Shown here: positions 7,195-14,502 of the stretch, one piece after another
Layout: every line of letters begins with the position of its first letter
How positions within the stretch are numbered: the stretch's first letter is position 1
Origin: Echinostoma caproni
Taxonomy: Eukaryota > Platyhelminthes > Trematoda > Plagiorchiida > Echinostomatidae
Direction of reading: 5' to 3'
Length of the DNA stretch: 14,502 nt
Assembly: GCA_900618425.1 (NCBI GenBank)
Contig: UZAN01045643.1
Location: forward strand, 13,270 to 27,771
Notes under the pieces: generated by a model
Seen by the model: the letters and a program-made list of their open reading frames with translations, nothing else
What the model was told of the DNA's origin: nothing
The model's database searches: none
Position numbers and translations under genes: made by a program

Positions 7195-7710
7195 AAGCGA
7201 TCAGCGTATAGACGTCTGATAAGAGCACAAAGAATAATTTTTTTCATATGCCCTTTGTGAACCAGAACTGGTGGCCTTGGTGATAGTATGAATAAATGTT
7301 GGGGAACACTGATTTCAAACGGTAGAACTTTGTAGCGAAATAGACCAGGTGTGGTAATAGTACTAAGTTAGTACGATTTTTCATCAAGAGGAATCGGAGG
7401 GTATCCATCTTTTAAGTCCACATTAGAAAACAATTGAACGCACGAAGCTGCTGTAAAACATCTGCTTTGACAGTGGTACAAGTAGACTGTTTCAACTGTC
7501 TGTTCGCAGTAACTCCATAATCCTTATATATATTCCGTGAGTCTTCCCATCACGTTTTCGGGGAGTAACATTTCACTTGACCCAAGCCGAACAACTGACT
7601 GGTGTCAGAACTCCCTTGTTGACCATTTCGTCTAATATCTGTTTTACGGGTTCACGTATTCCAAACGAGATAATTCGACGTTTCATGAATATCGAAGAAT
7701 CGGTTGCTAC
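7195..7710 (-). pseudogene. Gypsy reverse transcriptase, fingers and palm
   Basis: Minus-strand reading: IFMKRRIISFGIREPVKQIL and NKGVLTPVSCSAWVK match the R.VP...R..V..EL..L...G.i.PV..S.WA entry of gypsy RT. DYGVTANRQL, then NVDLKDGYPPIPLDEKSY, a TAA, and TPGLFRYKVLPFEIS match motifs A and B, with the motif A Asp at 7418-7416. A frameshift lies just before motif A and another near GKTHGIY. The catalytic YxDD should lie near 7221-7210, where the reading is SYQTS, so the Asp pair is lost or shifted. The plus-strand frame 7577-7759 is a shadow. Confidence 0.85.
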
Positions 7711-7759
7711 TATACTTACAGGGGATACCGCCCTTTTCCTGGCAACATTTCAGATGTGA

Positions 7760-8327
7760 TGCCAGTCACACAGAAATTAAAATGATAAATACACACGGAT
7801 CATACAATTCAAACCAATAATAGAAATGTGGGAATTCGTTACCCAAAACGGACGGTGAATTGTTCCTGATCGATTGTCATTAGGAAGCAGTTCACATGAG
7901 CGTAAAACGGGTAATGAATGACGAGTGATGCCTTTATTGGAAACATCTGTGGAAGAAAGTTAATCGAGCGGAGACGATGAACGATAAAACGTCTTGTTCA
8001 AACTAAAAGAATCAATACGACCAGTGTCCATGGTAAATGTGTTGCAAATAGAGTCGTCACTAATCAAGTGAGGAGGATGAGAACTTGTACCAGGTAGATT
8101 TGGGGACTGTAAATCAGATGCGAACTCTCAAGAATGCGAAGGAGTACATCCTGTAAGACATGCTTTTGCACTTTTACAAACATACTGAATTTGGCCAAGC
8201 TCTACTTTCTTGTGATACTTGGCATTGCGGAATCTAGAGATGCACCGAGAGTGTATTTGACCACAAGAGTTTCACTCATTCCAAAGTTGGATCCATTGGT
8301 AACCGCGGACTGCAGAATTGGTGATGT
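7760..8327. other. Unassigned stretch between protease-like and RT parts of gypsy
   Basis: The spacing from the protease-like block to RT is several hundred bases longer than gypsy pol normally allows, and no pol motif is readable on the minus strand. It may be an inserted sequence or an extremely decayed linker. No repeat boundaries were found. Short frames on both strands carry no domain. Confidence 0.4.
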
Positions 8328-8522
8328 TTAGTGTTTTCGAATTGTTTTTAAGAAAGCCGTTTTCGTCCGGAGTGGGAACTGTTCGGAATTTCTAGTACTG
8401 AGCAACACATTAGGTTTATCACAGTCAGTGGTATAAACGTCTTGGTACTGTTCAAAGCTGCCTTGACCGGCTAGAATGTGCAATCCTGCAGGAGTAAGAG
8501 CTTTTGCTGGACATAAGGGCAA
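8328..8522 (-). pseudogene. Possible gypsy protease-RT linker
   Basis: The frame follows directly after the stop of the upstream protease-like frame, in the same register. FEQYQDVYTTDCDKPNVLL resembles the Y.DVF....G...N..L stretch that lies between protease and RT in gypsy pol. The resemblance is modest; confidence comes mainly from position and strand. Confidence 0.4.
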
Positions 8523-8879
8523 TTAATCAATCTCGTAGCTGAATTTGTAGTTGATCTTTAAAATCGCATCACGGTGCTCGAGTTTGAAGCTGCAGAATAA
8601 AGTCACATATGAGTTAGCTTGAAGCACAGGTGAAATTCGACGTTGAAATTGACTGACTGTGGATGTTTCAAGGATTCGTACGATATTGATGGAGGAGTGT
8701 CCGTAAACGTCACTTTGTTCAACAGAGAATATGTATCCTTTTTCGATGGCCTTTAGGAAATTAGCAGTTTTGCATGTCCCACTAAATCCTTTCCATTTAA
8801 TACACCAAATCTTTAATCGTTCGAGGTAATCTTCATGCATGTCCCGGGTTCTCTTAATTACAAGCATCCATTCATTCAA
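8523..8879 (-). pseudogene. Possible gypsy gag zinc knuckle and protease remnant
   Basis: A 118-codon open frame. Residues 21-38, RLKIWCIKWKGFSGTCKT, look like a CCHC knuckle (C..C....H....C) that has lost about three residues and has Trp for the second Cys. Residues 41 onward, FLKAIEKGYIFSVEQSDVYG, follow the spacing of a gypsy protease N-terminus (FL.A.i.G....lDTGSD), but the D-T/S-G active site is not present. Position upstream of RT on the same strand supports the call. It could also be a chance open frame. Confidence 0.45.
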
Positions 8880-9133
8880 AACGACCGCGAGGTATACGTA
8901 TCACACTCCGCGCAGTAATAATCCAACTCAACACCCGAACTCGGAATGAAATCCGAACGCAGCACTCAACAACAAAATCGTATTTGAATAACCGGAAAGT
9001 AGGAATGCACAAGGATATCACGTTTAATAAAACAAACGGGTGTATAGTCTATTTACACACACTACAAAATCCCTAATATATTACCGAGATCTATGAATAT
9101 TCTGGACAATAATAAATTAAGCATTATTTATTT
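8880..9133. other. No recognisable gene
   Basis: Expected location of more gag or a 5' LTR for the minus-strand gypsy element. Neither could be identified. The sequence turns AT-rich after about 9000. Confidence 0.4.
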
Positions 9134-9683
9134 TTGTTTCCAACAACGACCCTAGAAAATAAATTGGAGAGAGGAGATTGTGGCATGATATGTGCAATGG
9201 AAGAGGAACACTCTTATGGTCATTGCCAGATTACCATCATAAATATCGTTGCAAGTCCACCATCCAATGGTGCTTATTTCGAGAGAGTTTATATATATAC
9301 ATCTTATATCTTTGGCATACTTCACATTTATTGCGAGAAAACTCAAAACGCTACTGATGTAAAAGAAGTAGTAAATGTCTTAAATGCAAACTTTCAACGA
9401 ATTTTCATAAACGAAGCTCAGTGCTGATGTTACCGTTTTCTTTGGAAACCACTTCAATCAAGTAACTGACAAATGTGATCCGCAAAAATAACGTATTATT
9501 TCATGTACATGTGATACGTAGGTATGTAGGTACGTGTGACGGTCAGAGTTAAATGTCCTCCTTCATATAGGCTGTTTTGAACATATGAATTAGATAATCA
9601 GGCAGCATCTATCGATTTCCTCTATGTTTGGAATCGATGTGCATGCCTCGCCCACGCGTTCGTACAACTCTCTTTTTGTCAGT
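9134..9683. other. AT-rich region with an unassigned 97-codon frame
   Basis: The plus-strand frame 9134-9427 is open but has no recognisable domain, and its composition is what random AT-rich DNA would give. I do not call it a gene. At about 9513-9535 a short run of TA-GGTA-TGTAGGTACGT units is present. Confidence 0.4.
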
Positions 9684-9884
9684 TGAATTGCGAGGCTGCA
9701 TTAACAACCACCTAAACTCACACCACTTGTTTATTCGAGCAATTTTTTGCTGCACACAACTCTCGTGATCCAAAACAGCGCTGAGGTAGATCAAAACCTC
9801 TATCCATTTTTCAATCAATACTGGTGAAGCGTTCCTTGTAGACCTTGAGACCATGACATTTTGGGCTTTAAGTTGATGTCTGGG
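9684..9884 (-). pseudogene. Fragment of a second LINE reverse transcriptase (thumb)
   Basis: The minus-strand reading QLKAQNVMVSRSTRNASPVL, then IEVLIYLSAVLDHESCVQQK and IARINKWCEFRWLL, fits the post-catalytic segment of LINE RTs: GL.iN..KTKvM, iEv..fkYLGs.ld..G....eI..RI.kar.aF..L. The YxDD box should lie upstream (above about 9930) and was not found. The match ends near 9684. It differs clearly from the same segment of the LINE at 5460-5700, so it comes from another family. It lies inside a larger open frame (9609-9932) that was probably kept open by chance. Confidence 0.72.
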
Positions 9885-9932
9885 GAGAATTATTAAAAGA
9901 ACAATAGCTTGGCATCTCCAATATATTTGCAC

Positions 9933-10373
9933 CGCTTATTTGGCCGCAATCGAGTTCTTCCCGTGAATACATATGTGTTATATTTGTGCGATTTGGAATA
10001 CAACGGTGCAGTGGTCAATGAGGTGTGTGACAGAAAAATTCGATTTCGTGGTTTGCAATGTCAATTTGTACTACTCGTGAGTAGTGAATGATCACAAGTC
10101 TATCCTCACAAACCAAAAACAACAAGAATGTTGTGAGCAATTTTTATTTTTTTTTTCTTCTGGTGGGAAGGTTTGTTTAAAGATTGGACAGACTGTTGTG
10201 TTTCTCTTCTAACTTTGACTTCTAGTTAACTTTCGAGTTTTGACCGCCTTTATACTTACGGCAATTTTTGCTGTGCGATCTAACGCAATTGTTCGATAAC
10301 ACTTTTACACATCGCTCCCCTTGAACGCACAACATCAATAATCGATACACACACAGACGTACAAACATACACG
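9933..10373. other. No recognisable gene
   Basis: Holds a T-run (10142-10156) and a CA-rich stretch (10345-10375). The short frame 9909-10091 has no domain. Confidence 0.4.
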
Positions 10374-10457
10374 CACGTGATATGGACGTTGCTCACATGC
10401 AATCTTGATTACAGTGACCAATCAGACTGCACCACGTGTATCCTTGGTATTGATTGG
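10374..10457. promoter_or_regulatory. Cluster of CACGTG and CCAAT boxes
   Basis: CACGTG palindromes lie at 10374-10379 and 10433-10438, and CCAATCA at 10418-10424 with its inverted form TGATTGG at 10451-10457. Together these resemble E-box and CCAAT-box promoter elements. No transcription start or gene can be tied to them, and a chance cluster or an LTR promoter are equally possible. Confidence 0.3.
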
Positions 10458-10792
10458 CTGACTGCTGATTACCTGTACGGCTAGTATCGGCTAATGATAT
10501 GCTTCTGTCATTGTACATGAATTACGTTGCTACTGTTCTCTGCTAATTCAAAAGATTCACTTACGTGTGTATTACGAGTTATATTGAATACAACAATTTT
10601 TATTTGTCCATTTGTAATATTGGTGTCCACTACCCTCTATCTCAGCTCAGCGCACTGTTCACAGAACCCGAATTACAATACGAGAACAATTTTACTGGTT
10701 CGGTAATTGACAAACCAAAGATAAACTCAAAACTCTTCCGGCTGGCTTGAAATCCATTCGGGACAGGCATGTCAAACCACTTGATGGATCCC
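10458..10792. other. No recognisable gene
   Basis: A 61-codon plus-strand frame (10565-10750) lies here without any recognisable domain. Confidence 0.4.
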
Positions 10793-10811
10793 TTTATTTA
10801 TTTATTTATTT
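10793..10811 (-). repeat. (TTTA)n, possible poly-(AAAT) tail of a minus-strand element
   Basis: Nearly five TTTA units in a row. On the minus strand this reads as AAATAAATAAAT directly after CTCACGAGG, the way many non-LTR elements and SINEs end. The element body would lie at higher coordinates and is not recognised. Confidence 0.6.
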
Positions 10812-11570
10812 CCTCGTGAGCAGCTGTTTTCCACGCCCATAACTCAGAAAATTCCGCACATTTTTTATTACACAATGTGAATCACAGTAAACGGGGAAAT
10901 ACCCATGGATAAATAGCATACTCTAAAGGGGAGAATAGGGTAACATTCACGTAGGATCCAGTTTATTGATTCTGCATTTAAAAAGCGTAAGATTGTAAGT
11001 TGGGAGGGGACAACAAGGTGGAATGGGGTTTTACAGTTTGGCAGTTCGGGGAACAAAAGAAGATTGGAGTAGAGAGATACGACATCTGGGAACAGAAACC
11101 TGATAAAGATAACTAGATTCCTGTTTACCGGGTGGACGGGTAAAAGTTGCGGGAAGAGGAACTGCCGAGACAAGTTCCGAAGAACAAAAACCAAAGTAGT
11201 AGCAGTAGAACAGGGACAATAAAGCAGCTGCCCGACGATAAGCTAGCGACTGTAGACTGCATCCCGATTGAGAAAAGATCACATGCATTTTCTTGAAGTT
11301 TGTTTTGTGCAGTGCACACAAATTGTGAACAAGAACAAAATTTCGATTTGACATTTGTCTGTAGCACACTTTATGATACCCATTCTGATGATAATATTCA
11401 ATTCCTGAAGGTTTCATTTGTGGAAACATTATTCGTTGTGTCATCACGTCGAATCAAACGAGTCACTGTAATCTGCAACGTAGGAATACTGCCGATCAGA
11501 GTCTATTTTGCGAAGACTTTTCACTGGCTTGAGATGTTCATTCGTAATAGGCGATTAGGTGCGTAATCAG
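10812..11570. other. No confident gene; possible body of an unknown minus-strand retroelement
   Basis: Several overlapping frames (11031-11447 and 10868-11194 minus; 11300-11566 plus) are open over about 90-140 codons but none shows a known domain. Minus-strand composition is pyrimidine-rich. If the (AAAT) tail at 10793-10811 is real, this is where its element would be. Confidence 0.35.
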
Positions 11571-11606
11571 GTCACTACTGATAATGGAGATAAACAATTC
11601 ACCAAT
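11571..11606 (+). pseudogene. Possible LTR-element integrase snippet
   Basis: Reads VTTDNGDKQFTN, close to the V.TDNG.QFTS motif around the second Asp of retroviral-type integrases, with one extra residue. Stops lie just before and after. Twelve residues are too few for certainty. Confidence 0.3.
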
Positions 11607-12307
11607 CAATAGTCTCGTTCAGAATGTCAATTTTACAGACAAGAATGGCCTTCGCTGTCTAACGCACATGTTTGCGATACTGTCAGACGAAGCCTAACCG
11701 TCCCAGACAGTTCTCAAGGTTTGTATTGGACGTAGATTGGGAGCAGTTGCCAGAGTGAGAATGTGCGGGCATTTTCTCGAGTATCCTGGGTGCGTAGGTG
11801 TCACAGTGGCGATCAGAGAGCGGAACCTCGATTACGGACTAATGCCTAGACTGTGATTAACTTCTGAAATGTCACACGTTTCTTCCTTTCATATTTCGCG
11901 TGTGGCCGGCACTGGGAGTAAAGACGTGCATTATTTGCAAATGGGATCTTTGGGATACGCATGGTGCGACCAGGTTCGGTGATAGCCTTAATGAGACACA
12001 ACAGACACAACAGCATATCGTTCATCTATGTTTCCTCTTCATTTTTACATCCTCGTATTGAACACGTAATGATTTACTTTTCAAGAAGGGGGCAGCGGTT
12101 AACCAATGGACTGTCATGCAACACAGACGGCAATGGTGGCAAGAATCGAGCTCACACCTTCCGATGGGATAATTTGGTGTCGTTCCCCCGACGTCACCAC
12201 TTTGTGTTCTTGATTCTTTTTTTATTCTCACACGTCTGAATCCGGACTGTTCCCCAAACAACTCATGGCACAGCAATATTTATAAAACAAACAAAACGTT
12301 CCATGAT
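11607..12307. other. No recognisable gene
   Basis: The frames 11961-12239 plus and 12022-12276 minus overlap and carry no domain. Nothing else is supported. Confidence 0.4.
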
Positions 12308-12840
12308 TTGCCTGTGGTTGGATTACCGACAGATTTCCCAGGCCAAGGCAGGGGAATTTTCCTGAGGATTCCACAACCGGAGCCTTTGGCTAGCCAAAGC
12401 CTGACGCGTAAGGAAGCGGCACTCATTCCATTGAGGGGCCGGTGTCCATATCCATCGGATCATACACCATTTGGACCAGGCCAAAGGTCTAAGGTGCCCA
12501 ATATACCTCAATGTCCAATCGAGGTGTGTGGTTGGTTTGAAATCAGGGTTTCTGGCCAACTCCCCTAGGTGAAATAGCAGTGGTTCACCAACCGCCAAGA
12601 GGAACAGTGAGTAGGGCCTCCTCAGAAGAGGCTATTTGGGAGACCTGATCGTATGGGAGCATTTCACTAGGTGCAAGAGAAGGGTGACCAGCCGCAACCC
12701 TAGACACCCACCCCCGATCATAGTGAGGCTTTTGGAAGCTTCTCTTTGCCTGTGATACATGGCCGCAAATAACCCATCGTCGACGGAAACCTCCTGAACA
12801 ATCTGCGATAGCCTCTCAAGTTTATCTTCAGAGAATACGT
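12308..12840. repeat. GC-richer island, probable repeat of unknown class
   Basis: Base composition is visibly richer in G and C than on either side, with the sharpest change near 12310-12330 and again near 12840. Both strands are open at 12308-12568 and 12323-12598, which follows from few AT-rich stops and is not evidence of coding. It resembles the 5' region of a retroelement in texture, but I cannot match it. Confidence 0.4.
12384..12399. repeat. 16-bp perfect palindrome
   Basis: CTTTGGCTAGCCAAAG is identical to its reverse complement. It lies inside the GC-richer island. Confidence 0.9.
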
Positions 12841-13032
12841 CTCAGCTGATTAGCGGTGTATGTAAGTTATTAAAGCATCGATTCAGGTTGCACTCTGATC
12901 GGTTAGTTACCTAGTTACGTTTAGTTAACTGGTGATAAAAAGGGAATTATTTTTTTCAGTATTACGGTACCACATTGTTTTCTGCTAAAGCGAACGTCGA
13001 TCTGAATTGACTATACTTCGGATTTTACAATC
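12841..13032. other. No recognisable gene
   Basis: AT-rich. It contains TTAGTTAC/TTAGTTAAC runs and a TTTTTTCAG at 12951-12959 that looks like a splice acceptor but has no exon after it. Confidence 0.4.
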
Positions 13033-13209
13033 ATGCACAATCCTCAGTTCATCGATTCAACCATACACCCGGAAGCACTAGACTCGAGTTTCGCTCTTAT
13101 TGGAGCTCATCACCGTCTCGTCCGGGATTTGAACTCCGGACTCATCGGCCATGGAAGGCGTATGAGGTACCACGGTGCCAACCGGCTCATACCAGGGCTG
13201 AGCCGAATT
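13033..13209 (-). mobile_element. tRNA-headed SINE-like repeat with hammerhead remnant, copy C
   Basis: This is the best-preserved copy of the head. On the minus strand it reads GAGCCGGTTGGCACCGTGG (A-box-like) and then GGAGTTCAAATCCCGGAC (B-box-like), which is how tRNA-derived Pol III promoters look. The ribozyme remnant and the same 3' segment as in copy A follow. The plus-strand frame 13033-13245 is a shadow of it. Confidence 0.82.
13071..13113 (-). ncRNA. Hammerhead ribozyme, copy C, stem I strand deleted
   Basis: Stem II is perfect (GCTC, CAATAA loop, GAGC). GAAA, the palindromic stem III ACTCGAGT, the GTC triplet and the return strand TAGTGC are all present. The 14 bases that should carry the upstream strand of stem I and the first C of CTGATGA are missing: GACGG joins directly to TGATGAG. 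It cannot form the active fold. Confidence 0.85.
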
Positions 13210-14484
13210 ACTAGTTCATGTTTTTTCAGGTGTCTTCTTCAGTGAGTGTCAGTCAGTTGATTGATGACGCGACATCAAAGAAGGGAGATACAGTGAGCCA
13301 TCCGTTAACTTCAATCGAAAGCCTCTCTCCAAATCAGATCTTCCATGCGGGTCTAGGCTAAAGGACTGCGAGTTTTAACTAAATCTTGATGGGGAAGGTA
13401 GATCAGTTGAGATCCTATTTGTAAAACCAGGCAGGACTGAAACGATGCACAGTACGGGTGGGTAATCCCCCATCATCCGTAGTGTGAACTGGGTGAGAAG
13501 CACTCTGAAAATATTCAGTAATACATTAAAGCGATACTTGCTTGATCACGTGTCGGAATCTGTATTCTTTATTCAGTAGTACGAATTAATGAGCACTTGG
13601 ACCATAGTTGTTACTAATGTCTGATTGCAACTTGAACAGCACTCTCATAACCTATAAGCGTTTAAAGTGCATCTTATCAAAAATGGTACACCTGTATTGT
13701 GATCAGGAATGTAGAACGGATTTCGAATGGTCGAAAATCGAGGATCGACTGAATAGTATTTACGAAATGATCTGAAAGACAACTGACTCATTTGGCACAC
13801 ACACATGCATCAAAAGGTGTGCAACCCATACATACTACATTCCACTTTGTCTCCTCTTTTGAAAGCCAATATGGTGTCTGTATACGTGCATACATTTGTC
13901 AAGTTTCCTTTCATTACCGGTGTTGGCAGGGTGGGCGGTCATCCTCAATCTTGGCTAACGGTTCAAGCACAATTTGATTGATCGATATGAATGGCAATTT
14001 GTACGAGGATAACTATGCGGTAGAATGGTACACTACTCCCGCGGGAATCAAATCGCAACATGCTTCTGTCCCGTGAAATAATCCGGCGATAATCAAATAA
14101 AAATCCAAACTGGTGACACTATCGATTGGAATGATGAAAGCTTATTGCAAGACAGTTCTGAAAATCGGCGTCGAAGATGAAAAATGTAAAAGAGTTGAGA
14201 CTCCTTTATTATCCATACTTTAACATTTATCCATTTTTTGCGCTACACCATATCCCAATTCGTTGCGCTCTATAAGAGAGACCTAAAATTTATATGCTTT
14301 CTCTCTTTTTCTATTTCTGTTTAACTGCATTACTGCCCTTCATAATTGTTGATTTTCTATTCTGACCTTGAAGCGCTAGGTAAACCGGCGTTGAGCTAAT
14401 CTAGTCGTAAGTGCCTATGTTATATATATTTGATACTGTAATTATTTACAGAACCACGTTCAATATTAATACTGCTGCCCAAAG
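13210..14484. other. No recognisable gene
   Basis: No frame with a domain, no RNA gene and no repeat with a clear partner in the window. The frame 13792-13977 is short and unassigned. If the acceptor at the window end is real, this stretch is intronic. Confidence 0.4.
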
Positions 14485-14502
14485 CCGTTTTTTTCTGCCC
14501 AG
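14485..14502 (+). promoter_or_regulatory. Candidate 3' splice acceptor at the window edge
   Basis: CGTTTTTTTCTGCCCAG is a polypyrimidine tract followed by CAG, the strongest acceptor-like sequence in the window. An adenosine-containing TAATACT about 30 bases upstream could serve as branch site. The exon would start at the first base outside the window. Confidence 0.45.

Larger units (their letters stand above)
3338..8879 (-). mobile_element. Ty3/gypsy (Mag-like) retrotransposon relic, split by a LINE
   Basis: Minus-strand readings give, in the correct pol order from high to low coordinates: a zinc-knuckle-like stretch (about 8800), a protease-like stretch, RT (7710-7195), RT thumb and RNase H (7060-6583), and integrase zinc finger plus core start (3604-3338). 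The gap 6247-3607 is filled by a plus-strand LINE. The RT, RNase H, integrase order defines gypsy and excludes copia, where integrase precedes RT. Every domain has stops, frameshifts or lost catalytic residues. No LTR pair was found by eye. The clade (Mag/K02A2.6-like) is a tentative guess from motif style. Confidence 0.85.

Noticed and set aside
12308..12598. Overlapping plus and minus open frames of 86 and 91 codons as genes
   Set aside because: Both strands are open because the segment is GC-richer; neither has a recognisable domain.
12951..12959. TTTTTTCAG as a splice acceptor
   Set aside because: The following sequence has no open exon of useful length and runs into a SINE, so there is no supporting context.
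1..14502. CRISPR arrays, bacterial operons or prophage
   Set aside because: There are no regularly spaced repeats, no Shine-Dalgarno-led gene series, and all recognised elements are eukaryotic retroelements.

Overview
This window looks like repeat-dominated DNA from a flatworm, most likely a digenean trematode. I see no intact protein-coding gene in it. The organism call rests on the mix of elements: a Penelope-like element with a GIY-YIG endonuclease, tRNA-headed SINE-like repeats that carry a type I hammerhead ribozyme (the architecture of the schistosome Sm-alpha family), an RTE-like LINE with a very short 3' UTR, and a Ty3/gypsy (Mag-like) gag-pol relic. The species cannot be named from the sequence alone.

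Layout. 1-1030: no recognisable gene, with a (TG)n microsatellite and one unresolved base (N at 513). 1049-2043, plus strand: degenerate Penelope-like element, with the reverse transcriptase motif followed by the GIY-YIG domain and the usual C-terminal tail. 2337-2989: two hammerhead-ribozyme SINEs in opposite orientation, each followed by a 70-bp segment in direct orientation. 3338-8880, minus strand: a decayed gypsy element that reads, from high to low coordinates, gag zinc knuckle, protease-like stretch, reverse transcriptase, thumb, RNase H and integrase. A plus-strand LINE (about 3607-6241) splits it between RNase H and integrase, giving a clear nested insertion. The LINE itself has lost the core of its reverse transcriptase by an internal deletion whose edges fall at about 5396-5401. 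9684-9884, minus strand: a fragment of a different LINE reverse transcriptase. 10374-10457: a cluster of two CACGTG boxes and inverted CCAAT boxes. 10793-10811: (TTTA)n, possibly the 3' tail of a minus-strand retroelement. 11571-11606: a short integrase-like motif. 12308-12840: a GC-richer island, probably a repeat of unknown class. 13033-13209: a third ribozyme SINE. 14485-14502: a polypyrimidine tract plus AG exactly at the window edge, which looks like a splice acceptor.

How the parts relate. These are layers of successive transposition, not a working gene set. The gypsy element came first, the LINE landed in it, and all have since gained stops and frameshifts. The most biologically interesting objects are the three hammerhead copies, which have decayed in three different ways. 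One (2375-2429) keeps every core catalytic position I can check, although its stem II is weakened. All domain calls are from reading translations by eye; no database search was run.
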